Source: Paramicrosporidium saccamoebae
Taxonomy: Eukaryota; Rozellomycota
DNA: 64,000 nucleotides
NCBI GenBank assembly: GCA_002794465.1
Contig: MTSL01000159.1
Coordinates: forward strand, 63,298 to 127,297
Reading direction: 5' to 3'
Positions 18,797 to 27,414 of this stretch are shown piece by piece; within the stretch, counting starts at the first letter, position 1; every line of letters begins with the position of its first letter. The notes under the pieces are model-generated. The model did no database searches and was not told the DNA's origin. It saw only the letters and a program-made list of their open reading frames with translations. The translations under genes were made by a program, and so were the position numbers.

Positions 18797-21289
18797 TTAT
18801 TCTGACGCAGGTTCCCTGTCCCGAGGACGAGTATTTCGACCTGGACCTTGATTTGGACATTGGTTTGGACGTTGGTTTGGATCTAGAATTGTGTCCTTTT
18901 CATATTGGCTTGAATCCTCTTCATCCTGACTCGGGTCCCCTCCACTATGACTCGGGTCCTCTCCACTCCGACTTGGGTTCTCTCCACTTTGACTCAAGTC
19001 CTCTCCGCTTCGGCTTGAACTTGCTATACCATCTCTACTTGAGTCTTCCCTTTTCAGACGGGAAATATTGGTTCCATCGCCAATACCAACTCCGCTGAGG
19101 GAATCAGTGTGACTGTGTGAACGACGATGCGGCCAATGTTTCCGACCAAAAGGACTCAATTCCTCCATGGCGCTACTGAGACTGCGTCGACGTCGCGGGG
19201 TCAGTCGTCGATAAAACTTTCCCCTTAATAATCGTCGCAACGGCGGTTTCTTTACGCCAGAGCCGGGATCCTCGACGGTACGGGTGTCGTGCTGGAACAT
19301 GCGTAGGATAGTGACAAAATCGCCATGGGCATGCCGGACGGCAATGGAAAGGGGATCGTCTCCGTGAATGTCGGGTGTGGCAAGAGGCGGATTTCGACGG
19401 AGTATAGAGACGAGTAGTGGAAGTGGCAGAGTAGTCGAGTGGGCCAAATGATGCAACGCCGACTGTTGACGGATATCACAATCTGTAAGTGACGCTGCCC
19501 ACAGTAGTAATAGCGCAGTAACGGTCCACTGGCTCGCATCAATGGCCAACAGAAGTGCCGTACTCTGTGTAAGTTCATCCTGTAAGGAATTCACATCGTG
19601 TCCCGTAGCCAGCCAATGAAGACATGTTGCCAGATCGCCTTGCTGCACTGCCCTGGCCACATTGCCCCCTGTCCAAGGTGCAATGAATTTGGTAAGATCG
19701 TATTTGGCAATGATCCATTGTTCCTTTTCCTCGTGAGCAGAAGTAGCACTAGGCTTGCGATAGAAGGCCACCTCGGATTCGCGATAGGTAGTCTCGAAAA
19801 TGGCCTGAACGCGCTCGTTGCCCAAGGCGGTCATGATCTCAATGTGCTCGGGTTCCCAATAATCCAAACGCAGGGAACGCACCTTGGACTTGTGTACTCC
19901 CAAACTGCGATGAATTCCGGAACATTCAATACATACGAGAATGCCCAGCGACAGTGATGCCCATTCTGGGTCGCTCATCCCACAATCAGCACAACTGCCA
20001 TTTCCCGGGACAGCGCGGATTCGTCGTCTTTGTTGCTCATCCAACGAAGCCTCAATAGAGGTTCCTGGCAGATACGATGACAACATTTCCTGACAAGGTG
20101 ACTCGGAGCGCGGAGGATTGGGCGTTGCTGCCGAATCAACGCCGCCTTGGATAGCCTCTCGGATGGACGTCTGGATGGCACGGATCCATTCTTCCATCTC
20201 CCTCTCATTTTCTGCCTGCAATGTGTACGTTTTTACCGGCGACACAATTTCAAAACACAATCGACGATCAGAAAGCTCCAGTCGCTTCACCGTGCACAGA
20301 CGCAAGTCAATCAGCACCGTGCTCGCATTATTCTTCCCCTCCATTGTGTAGTACTCCAGACAGTTGTCATGCAGACTGAAAAAGCGACGACTCCATACTG
20401 GACGCATTGCATGACTGCTACGTTTGTACAAATAACCCGATTTGTCCACTACCCCGGCTCCATCCGTAGTGTCCGCCTGTAAGGGATTATACCGATTGAC
20501 ACTTTTCTGCATAATCGTCTGTCGTTGTATGTCATAATCATCATGGAGCGAGTTGACGCGAGTGCGAAAGGTGGCGGAGAACTGCTCCAAAAGTCGCAGA
20601 TTGGGGGCAATGTCGTCCAGCACAGCGTGTTCCTTTTCGCACAGCAACATCCGACTCTGACACAGACCCAAAACTGCCTCGCTGATCCGCAATTGCTCCT
20701 TTCCCAACACTTCGCCCATCCGAGCCGCATATTCCAGACTTGCCTCGTGGTATGTCCGTCGTAGACTCGCCACCTCGGCGGCTCCCTCAGCCAAACCAGC
20801 GTCTTTGGACTTGCGACTCATGAATTTGCTGTTCTCGTGCAGATACTCTGTGCCACTGCGTTCCCAACGCTTCCGGTACTCCCGAGCCACACACAAATCC
20901 GTCCGAGCCAGCGAGTCCAGTGGATCCACCAGCACTGTTTCTAATTGCAGCGCAAAACTCTTCCGTGCCGTCTCAATGCGTTTCAGCTCCTCTGCCAGGA
21001 ACATAATGTGTTGACCCGCAGTCCATGACGCCATATCACCGTCAAACGGCTGATATGTTTCCCGTGTTGGTCGGTTTGCCTCTAGCCGTCCCAGTTCGGT
21101 CAGACATTCAGCAAACGCATTATAGTGTTCCGACAGTTCCTCTGTCCCCGTAATGACGGTGCGTGCCGTCTTTAGCACTGTGCGCAAACATTGTTCCACC
21201 TCTTGCAGATAAGTGTCGCAACGAGCGAGTCGTTGTCGGTACGGAGGACTATCAAGAAAGCACTCTTCCAAATTCACAACATCCTCCAT
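18797..21289 (-). CDS. ACAP-type Arf GTPase-activating protein (BAR-PH-ArfGAP-ankyrin)
   Basis: GAP for Arf GTPases at curved endosomal or plasma membranes. Single exon, 830 residues. Domains in order: BAR coiled-coil domain (about 1-265), PH domain (about 282-385, SGYLYKRSS ... WSRRFFSLHDNCLEYY ... EEWIRAIQTSI), ArfGAP domain (about 425-545) with zinc finger CADC-x16-CIEC and arginine finger in SGIHRSLGVHKSKVRSL, then degenerate ankyrin repeats (about 560-690). The tail is basic (KFYRRLTPRRRRSLSSAMEE) then low complexity, with tandem SGEDxSxSGExPS units encoded by an 27-bp minisatellite at about 18915-19020, and a final PNQ/N repeat. Domain order is identical to ACAP1-3/centaurin beta; yeast GCS1 and AGE2 lack the BAR and ankyrin parts. 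Confidence 0.93.
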   Translation of the reverse strand: MEDVVNLEECFLDSPPYRQRLARCDTYLQEVEQCLRTVLKTARTVITGTEELSEHYNAFAECLTELGRLEANRPTRETYQPFDGDMASWTAGQHIMFLAEELKRIETARKSFALQLETVLVDPLDSLARTDLCVAREYRKRWERSGTEYLHENSKFMSRKSKDAGLAEGAAEVASLRRTYHEASLEYAARMGEVLGKEQLRISEAVLGLCQSRMLLCEKEHAVLDDIAPNLRLLEQFSATFRTRVNSLHDDYDIQRQTIMQKSVNRYNPLQADTTDGAGVVDKSGYLYKRSSHAMRPVWSRRFFSLHDNCLEYYTMEGKNNASTVLIDLRLCTVKRLELSDRRLCFEIVSPVKTYTLQAENEREMEEWIRAIQTSIREAIQGGVDSAATPNPPRSESPCQEMLSSYLPGTSIEASLDEQQRRRIRAVPGNGSCADCGMSDPEWASLSLGILVCIECSGIHRSLGVHKSKVRSLRLDYWEPEHIEIMTALGNERVQAIFETTYRESEVAFYRKPSATSAHEEKEQWIIAKYDLTKFIAPWTGGNVARAVQQGDLATCLHWLATGHDVNSLQDELTQSTALLLAIDASQWTVTALLLLWAASLTDCDIRQQSALHHLAHSTTLPLPLLVSILRRNPPLATPDIHGDDPLSIAVRHAHGDFVTILRMFQHDTRTVEDPGSGVKKPPLRRLLRGKFYRRLTPRRRRSLSSAMEELSPFGRKHWPHRRSHSHTDSLSGVGIGDGTNISRLKREDSSRDGIASSSRSGEDLSQSGENPSRSGEDPSHSGGDPSQDEEDSSQYEKDTILDPNQRPNQCPNQGPGRNTRPRDREPASE

Positions 21290-21396
21290 CTAGCCAATCA
21301 TCGACTTGGATGTTGTAGGTATTGAGAGGGGGGTTTAATTGCAATACAGATGAAATGTGGATACAATGCGGGGAGGAAATGTGGATAGAATAAAAA

Positions 21397-21528
21397 TCCA
21401 CTTTAGCGCGGATATAATTTCACCTTAGTGCGGATATAACTTCATCTTAGTGCGGATACAACTTCATCTTAGTGCGGATACAACTTCATCTTAGTGCGGA
21501 TACAACTTCACCTTAGTGCGAATATAAT
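21397..21528. repeat. 22-bp tandem repeat, six units
   Basis: Units of the form TTCATCTTAGTGCGGATACAAC at 21397, 21419, 21441, 21463, 21485 and 21507; the three central ones are identical. It occupies the 313-bp spacer between the ArfGAP start and the eL28 stop. Confidence 0.92.
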
Positions 21529-21602
21529 CCCACTTCAACACTATTCCACTTGAATGACTACCCATCAATGGACCCTTATAGATATTTATTGCGGTGCATT
21601 AC

Positions 21603-22028
21603 TTAGTTGCTGGACAGCTTGGCAAGCTTGTTGGCACGGAGCTTCTTCGTGACATTCTTGCGCGTCTTGTAGGAACCCAAAAGGGCGCACACCTTGGCCT
21701 GAGCGGCACGTACTAAATCCAAACGGTATCCGGTGGCCTCCATGTCGCGGGCTACCTTCAACGCGCGGTTCTTTCCCGCCGCAGTCTTCTTAATGACCAC
21801 GGGCTTGGTGAAAGACGCCGAAACCTTGGAGTGGGCAGCCTTGCTGCGACGCACAAGGGACACACCGGCGTCAGTTCCGCAGATGGCCACGGAGGGCTGG
21901 GCCAGCGTGGAGTACTTGAAGGAGTGAGTGGAGGTCAAGTTTCCGGGCTCGCGGCTCAGTGCCATTCCATTGCGGCGCACAAGGAAGCATGAAGAGTCAC
22001 GGATGAGCATCCACTGCAGTTCAGACAT
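21603..22028 (-). CDS. RPL28: 60S ribosomal protein eL28
   Basis: Cytosolic large-subunit ribosomal protein, 141 residues in one exon. The N-terminus MSELQWMLIRDSSCFLVRRN matches eL28 (LQWMVVRNCSSFLIKRN in human), with EPGNLTSTHSFKYS and the C-terminal YRLDLVRAAQAKVCALLGSYK region in register. Codon choice is strongly biased to C/G-ending codons, as expected for a highly expressed gene. eL28 is absent from S. cerevisiae but kept in many other fungi and animals, so it is a lineage clue. Note the nomenclature: this is eL28, not uL15, which yeast calls Rpl28. An unusual inverted repeat lies about 120-175 bp upstream of the start. Confidence 0.92.
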   Translation of the reverse strand: MSELQWMLIRDSSCFLVRRNGMALSREPGNLTSTHSFKYSTLAQPSVAICGTDAGVSLVRRSKAAHSKVSASFTKPVVIKKTAAGKNRALKVARDMEATGYRLDLVRAAQAKVCALLGSYKTRKNVTKKLRANKLAKLSSN

Positions 22029-22150
22029 GATGTAAGGAATATGTGAAGAAAATAGTCACCCTGGTCACCTCTTAAGAGGAAAACATTAATTGCTATTAAA
22101 TGTTGTAAGGGATGCTAAAAATATATAGGACGGCAGATCTCTAACATGAT

Positions 22151-22203
22151 AGTAATCATGTATCCTGCCATGATTACTGTCATGTATTTTTGCCATGATT
22201 ACT
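22151..22203. promoter_or_regulatory. Inverted plus direct repeat upstream of eL28
   Basis: AGTAATCATG at 22151-22160 is followed after 8 bp by its perfect reverse complement CATGATTACT at 22169-22178, and CATGATTACT recurs at 22194-22203. The spacer lies between the eL28 start (22028) and the aminotransferase stop (22322). A binding site for a dimeric regulator is possible; a hairpin near the 3' end of the neighbouring gene is the alternative. Confidence 0.45.
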
Positions 22204-22321
22204 AGAGACTTTTTGCTAATGCCATTACTCTCTGCTATTATTCTTATTCTTTGTAACTACCGCTGGCACGGCCGCTTTGCTGTTGATTACAATCACAATT
22301 ATCCTCACTTCCACTCCATTG

Positions 22322-23563
22322 TTACTGGCGATAGTGACGGGCACAAAAGGCCTTGATCCTTCCAGTTGCCTCTTCAATCATTTCGGGTGGTGCACAGTAC
22401 ACGATTCGAATGTAATTCTTCATCCCAAAGATTGTCCCAGGCAGACAAAGAACACTTTCCTCTGAAATCAATCGCTCGCAGATCTGAACATCGTCTTCAA
22501 ATCCAAACCGATCCACTTGCCATCCTACCATCATGTAGAGGGCGCCTTGTGGACGGAGTAAGGATAGACCAGGGGTGTCGGCAAGACAATCGTAGGCAAT
22601 GTCCGCATTGTGGCCAATGTACTGATTAACTTCTTGGTGGAAAGATTCCGGGACGTGTTCAAAAATGTCAGGAATGGCGGCCTGCATGATGGAATTGGCG
22701 CCGAGAATGATGCCGGCCAGATCCACCAGGGCCCCACGGATCTGATTAAGGGCGTGGCTTTGGTCGTGGATGAGAATCCAGCCAACTCGCCAGCCAGGCA
22801 CTAGAAACCGTTTGGCCAGTCCTCCACATGCCAGCAAGGGAATGCGTGGCTCTAGAAGAGCCATGGGATGGAACTCGTTGGGCGAAAACACCATATCTTC
22901 ATAAATCTCATCGGCGACAATCATCAGACGATGCTTAGCAGCCAATTCTTTGCATTTGATTAAATGCTGTCGGGAGTAGACAGAGCCGCAAGGATTTGAT
23001 GGATTGTTAATGAGCCATCCCGCTACTGAATCGTCCAAGAGCTCTTCCACATGTGCCAGGTCCACTTCCCAGTTGCGTTCCGGGATGAGACGGTAATATT
23101 TGACCTTGATTCCCTTATTGTCACAGAGCGTCTTGTAGAGGGAAAAGCCGGGTTGAGGCAGTAGGATGGTCTGGCCAGCATGAGCCAACGCAGAGAATGC
23201 CATTTCCAATGCACCAGAACACCCCGAAGTCACTATCACGTCGTTTGCCTCTAGCGGCGCCTCAGGACGGGTGTAGCGACGAGCAATTGCAGCCCGCGTC
23301 TTTTCATAGCCCACAGCGGGTGGATATCCGTTGCTTTGATGAGCAAGGAGCGTCTTTTGCACGGCCTTGACCGCCTGTACTGGGACCTGCAGATTGCCAA
23401 ATGCAGTGGGGTCGCCCAGTCCCAGCGAAATGACCGTCTTTTCCGGGTTCGGCGGTATCTTTAATCGGTCCACCACGTTCCGGATGGGATTGGTGGTGTT
23501 CTTGGCCACATCCGACTTTTCCACCACATTCCATGCGATATCCTCCATGACAGGCATTTCCAC
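22322..23563 (-). CDS. Tyrosine aminotransferase-like PLP enzyme
   Basis: Fold-type I aminotransferase, 413 residues, single exon, most like tyrosine/nicotianamine aminotransferases (transfers the amino group of Tyr to 2-oxoglutarate). Seen: N-terminal NPIRNVVDRLKIPPNPEKTV and SLGLGDPTAFGNL as in TAT, the VTSGCSGALEMAF cofactor loop, INNPSNPCGSVYS with the substrate-side Asn, VADEIYEDMVF with the pyridine-N Asp, and GGLAKRFLVPGWRVGWI holding the Schiff-base lysine. YIRIVYCAPPEM near the C-terminus carries the carboxylate-binding Arg. No mitochondrial or peroxisomal signal is apparent, so it is probably cytosolic. It is divergent from the RUS gene (42 bp between start codons). Confidence 0.9.
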   Translation of the reverse strand: MEMPVMEDIAWNVVEKSDVAKNTTNPIRNVVDRLKIPPNPEKTVISLGLGDPTAFGNLQVPVQAVKAVQKTLLAHQSNGYPPAVGYEKTRAAIARRYTRPEAPLEANDVIVTSGCSGALEMAFSALAHAGQTILLPQPGFSLYKTLCDNKGIKVKYYRLIPERNWEVDLAHVEELLDDSVAGWLINNPSNPCGSVYSRQHLIKCKELAAKHRLMIVADEIYEDMVFSPNEFHPMALLEPRIPLLACGGLAKRFLVPGWRVGWILIHDQSHALNQIRGALVDLAGIILGANSIMQAAIPDIFEHVPESFHQEVNQYIGHNADIAYDCLADTPGLSLLRPQGALYMMVGWQVDRFGFEDDVQICERLISEESVLCLPGTIFGMKNYIRIVYCAPPEMIEEATGRIKAFCARHYRQ

Positions 23564-23605
23564 CCAGTGACAGGTAATATTATATCGGACGTCTTTAATT
23601 GGGCA

Positions 23606-24910
23606 ATGAGATTTCTACAGCGGGCGGGTTCTCGGTGGAGACGCATTGATACGGGTCGACTGGTGGATGAGCTTGGCTCTGAGCTACCGGTGCGATTCTC
23701 TCTGTCGTGGTGGCGACGGCTGCGTGGCGAAGCGTCGCGTTTCACCGTCCATGCGTTATTGCCCGAAGGATACCCGATTTCCGTCCACAAACATTATCGA
23801 CAATTTACCATCTGGAACTTTATTCATATGGCCACCAGCAGTGCCGTCGGTGTTTTGTCGACACAGAGTCTCTTGTATGGACTGGGTTTGTCTTCAGGCT
23901 CACTTCCCCTCTCTGCCGCCCTGAATTGGGTTATCAAGGACGGACTGGGGCAGCTGGGCGGAGTGGCCATTGTAGCCTATCTTGGAGCGCGTTTTGATGT
24001 TCATGCAAAAAGATATCGTTTCCTTGGAGCCGTTCTTCTCAAGGCATCCTGTCTGCTCGAATTGCTAGTGCCTCTCGTACCGCGTTATTTTGTTCCCCTC
24101 GCAGCCTTTGCAAACATTCTCAAGAATGTCGCGTGGATGGCCACTTCAGCTACCCGTGCCCAGATTCATCGACACCTGGCCCTTAAGGACAATATGGGTG
24201 ATTTGAGCGGCAAGACGGCAGCACAGAACACATTGGCCAGCTTGGTGGGTACCGCAATGGGCATCTTATGCGCCTCTTCCTTTTCGGGAATCATTCCAAC
24301 GGAACCCCTTGCCATTGTTATCGAGTACATGTTCTATTTTGTGCCATTCTCAATAATGTCCCTGTTAGCCTCATATCGGAGTTGCCAATATGCTGTGTCG
24401 CCAAGACTGACGGTGGCGCGGTTGGAGATGCTTTTTGCCCAGTTGCTGCCCGAACTGTTTGGGACTAGTACCAAGCCACGCAAAGAAGTCGTGGCTCAGT
24501 TAAGTCGGTATATTCTGGATCCGGATACTCTCTGTCATCGGGAACGATTTCTTGGCGGAAATCCATCCAAAATTATTGGCGCTATCAGCCGGATTCCGTT
24601 GCGAGTTGAACCAGCACTGACCTCCCCTCTTGAAGACGAAAGTCGGCTCTTCTGGATCAAATTGGAGCAATCAGCCGTGTCCATCTGGTTCCGCAACGAT
24701 GCCTCGGACGCAGAGACGCTACGTGGCATGTTCACGGCCCTATTGCTGCGCTACTACTTGGGCAAGAACATTACTGTTGATATTGCCCAGGTCGAGCAGA
24801 TTGTCGAGGAGGTGGACGAAAAGGTTCGGACGACCATTATTAATCGGGGATGGGATCTTGATGAAATGCATTTGGGCAAAAGGAGGCCGGTTCTCATTCT
24901 ACGTCAATAA
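23606..24910 (+). CDS. RUS family protein (DUF647; ROOT UV-B SENSITIVE / RUSF1)
   Basis: Member of the DUF647 family, known from plant RUS1-6 and animal C16orf58; molecular function unsettled. The start chosen is the ATG at 23606, after the divergent aminotransferase start; 434 residues. Hallmarks: ALLPEGYPISVHKHYRQFTIW, GVLSTQSLLYGLGL, AALNWVIKDGLGQLGG, LGARFDVHAKRYRFLGA and the NMGDLSGKTAAQNTLASLVG segment, all in the order seen in other RUS proteins. Several hydrophobic helices (about residues 85-270) suggest membrane association. The C-terminal 150 residues are soluble. Budding yeasts lack this family. Confidence 0.87.
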   Translation: MRFLQRAGSRWRRIDTGRLVDELGSELPVRFSLSWWRRLRGEASRFTVHALLPEGYPISVHKHYRQFTIWNFIHMATSSAVGVLSTQSLLYGLGLSSGSLPLSAALNWVIKDGLGQLGGVAIVAYLGARFDVHAKRYRFLGAVLLKASCLLELLVPLVPRYFVPLAAFANILKNVAWMATSATRAQIHRHLALKDNMGDLSGKTAAQNTLASLVGTAMGILCASSFSGIIPTEPLAIVIEYMFYFVPFSIMSLLASYRSCQYAVSPRLTVARLEMLFAQLLPELFGTSTKPRKEVVAQLSRYILDPDTLCHRERFLGGNPSKIIGAISRIPLRVEPALTSPLEDESRLFWIKLEQSAVSIWFRNDASDAETLRGMFTALLLRYYLGKNITVDIAQVEQIVEEVDEKVRTTIINRGWDLDEMHLGKRRPVLILRQ

Positions 24911-24926
24911 ACCCCGCTAGATTCCG

Positions 24927-25058
24927 TGGATTATGAGTAGGGATAATGGTCGTGGATAATGGGATTATAGAATCAGGGAATTATGGAATTATAGAATCAG
25001 GGAACCACGGGATAATGGTATCATGAAATCATGGGATAATGGAATCATGGGATCATGA
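24927..25058. repeat. Short imperfect tandem repeat (GGATAATGG / GAATCATGGG)
   Basis: A 130-bp tract of roughly 9-18-bp units such as GGATTATAGAATCAGGGAAT (twice) and GGGATAATGGAATCATGG fills the spacer between the convergent RUS and malate dehydrogenase genes. Confidence 0.75.
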
Positions 25059-25100
25059 GTACAAAACACAAGTACGAGTTACTCCACCACATAGTGTGAT

Positions 25101-26207
25101 TTACTGACAATCGCCTAAATACTCGAGTGCTTCATCACGTTCCTCAATCAGCTCCTTGGCTGTCCGGTCCATCATCAGTCTGGAATACTCGTCAATTTGT
25201 AGACCCGTCACTACACTCCACTGTCCATCACGACAAGTTACAGGCATTGAATAGAATAAGCCCTCTGGAATGCCATAGTCGCCCTTGGACACTACTGCCA
25301 TGGAGCAACAGCCATCCGTAGTGCCATTCAGCCAGCTGTATAGATGATCGGCAATCGCCTTGGCTGCAGACAATGCACTGCTCAGTTTTCGGGCCGAGAG
25401 CACTGCAGCTCCACGGGTCTGCACTGTCTTTAGGAATTTATCCTCATACCACGTGCGCTCCACCTGGACATTCTGGCCACGCACAGTGGCGTGTGAAATG
25501 TCGGGGTATTGCGTGTTGGAATGATTGCCCCAAATAATGACATTCTTTACTTGATCCACGGGGGCGCCGAGTTTATGCGCCACCTACCGATTAGGGTATT
25601 GCATGAATGTACCAGTGATTGGGCGCGATTCTGGTCCAGTCGGGTCAGAGCGCTGAAGCTCTCTCGGGGGATGGAGGGGGCATAATGCGACACAATCAGA
25701 GCATTTGTATTAGCGGGGTTGCCAACGACGAGCACCTTGACGGTTTTGCGAGCGACCTTGTTGAGAGCAGCGCCTTGTACCTTGAAGATTCCTGCATTTG
25801 CACGCAAAAGATCTTTGCGTTCCATTCCTTCTCTTCGTGGCATTGCGCCCACGAGGACAACAACATCGCAATCCTTGAATGCTTCATCCGCCCGGTCGCT
25901 TATGAGCACACCTACCAATCAAATGACTGTAGGTGATACTGTTGAGGAGGGAGTAGGTGCAATCCTCCAGTTCCATTACGAGGCCCTGCAGCATTCCCAA
26001 CATGGAGGTTAGGTCGAGTAGACGCAGATTAATGGGCTACACGATCAAAAACAGACACCATCCCTACCCGCTGTCCAAAGACGGAGCCATCCAACAGATA
26101 GGGCAATAGGGCATAGGCAATCTGTCCCGCTGCACCTGTCAGACACACTGTCAATGGAGTCTCCACTTCCTAGGGCGTGATGAGCGGACATTCCAGCAAA
26201 CCTTCAT
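25101..26207 (-). CDS. Cytosolic malate dehydrogenase (MDH1 type)
   Basis: Interconverts malate and oxaloacetate with NAD(H). Five exons (26207-26202, 26169-26068, 26036-25940, 25911-25613, 25583-25101) with introns of 32, 31, 28 and 29 nt give 328 residues; animal MDH1 has about 333. The first exon is only ATG AAG. Spliced sequence runs [18 protein letters not shown] (Rossmann loop), [35 protein letters not shown] with the substrate Arg residues, [19 protein letters not shown], and [11 protein letters not shown] with the catalytic His. These are markers of the cytosolic/plastidial NADP-like branch, not of the mitochondrial or bacterial lactate-like one. It has the highest intron density in the window. 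Confidence 0.95.
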
Positions 26208-26464
26208 GGTAGCTAATTGCAATTGCAATAATAACAGTCACGGATATGTGACGGGCCGGGGTCTCTAATTACATATGAGTTATCATGGAAAGAATTTGTT
26301 GGTTTGTGGGAAAAGATTTCTTTACTGAAAATGTGGCGTATTTACAGGGAGCCACCCTCGAAATTTAACCGGCGGGATCGCCACCAATCATAATTGTGTG
26401 ATAGAGTGAATTGAATAGCGGGGTGTCTGAGGATGAGTCCATAGCTTGGAGATTTGATAATAAA

Positions 26465-26624
26465 CCTTGCATCTAATTCCACCCTTAATGTAGAGTTGGT
26501 ATCTGCAAGACCTTGCATTTGATCCCATCCTTAATGTAGAGCTGGTATCTACGGGACCTTGCATTTAATTCCACCCTCAATGCAGAGTTGATATCTTCAA
26601 GACCTTGCATTTTATCCTACAATT
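26465..26624. repeat. 46-bp tandem repeat, 3.5 units
   Basis: Units starting CCTTGCAT at 26465, 26511, 26557 and a partial at 26603, each with TTAATGTAGAG and GGTATCT blocks, about 80-85% identical to each other. It lies in the 579-bp spacer 26208-26786 between the MDH1 start and the coatomer zeta stop. The rest of that spacer is AT-rich and featureless apart from a weak match to the dispersed-repeat core near 26418. Confidence 0.88.
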
Positions 26625-26786
26625 AGTGTGGGTTCACGTGTAACAATTCAAACTTGGATCATTACACTCCAAGCCGGTCATTGGGTTCTTCGGACACGGC
26701 CGCCATGTAAAAAGTCCCAAAGGATTATTTAATGCACTAAAGGGGAGGGCCTCAACTTTGTAATAATACATGTATTTGTTGACGGG

Positions 26787-27392
26787 CTATTTGAGAAACG
26801 ATTTCAACTGCTGACGGGCAAAACTAAATGCAGAGGAAATGGTCTGCTCGTTGAGCGGCATGTCGACGATACTAGTGGGAGTCTTGGCAATCTTGCCGAG
26901 GACCTCATGGACATCAGTCTCCAAAATGATTCTATTCTAATTAAAAGAGGGGGATCAAATAATACCCGCGATCTACAACTTCGTCGAGAGCAAGGGCGGC
27001 TGTATCGTAATGTTCCAGGAAGGCACGCTTGTCCAGTTGTGGTTTTAGGGATTCGGCCAATGTCTCGAAAAAGGTGTCAAGGACACAGGAGAGGAGCAGT
27101 TCATTCTGCTCAGCAGCACCCACCACATAGACCATCAGATCAAGATTTGCACGGAACACTACGACGCGTCCTTCACACATAACCACCTCATCTAAATGGT
27201 CAGAGACAGTGTCGTGGTACTGGTGGGACATTTGCGGGTGCGTGTAAAGAGAGTCGATTCAAAGGTTGTTTGACGTTTCTTTGAGGCTGAGAGGTCGTCG
27301 TGTGGATAGTATTTGGCCATTAGACGTTCTCCATCAGTGTCCAGCACAATGACGGCGCTGACAGTGTACAAGGAGACTGAATTACGGGTCAT
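26787..27392 (-). CDS. RET3: Coatomer subunit zeta (COPZ/RET3)
   Basis: Small subunit of the COPI coat for Golgi-to-ER traffic. Exons 27392-27221, 27191-26966 and 26931-26787 with introns of 29 and 34 nt give 180 residues, close to human COPZ1 (177). The longin-like N-terminus SLYTVSAVIVLDTDGERLMA and KYY are diagnostic, followed by MCEGRVVVFRANLDLMVYVV, the ENEL-like AEQNELLLSCVLDTFFETL, LDEVVDRGIILETD, and the C-terminal PLNEQTISSAFSFARQQLK. The second intron ends at the distal AG of TTAGAATAG; the proximal AG would shift the frame. Divergent from CC2D1 with 22 bp between start codons. Confidence 0.94.
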
Positions 27393-27414
27393 CTTACGGA
27401 TAATTGATTTGTTA

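Noticed and set aside
26465-26624. CRISPR-like array
   Set aside because: The 46-bp units are contiguous with no spacers and lie in a eukaryotic intergenic region; it is an ordinary minisatellite.
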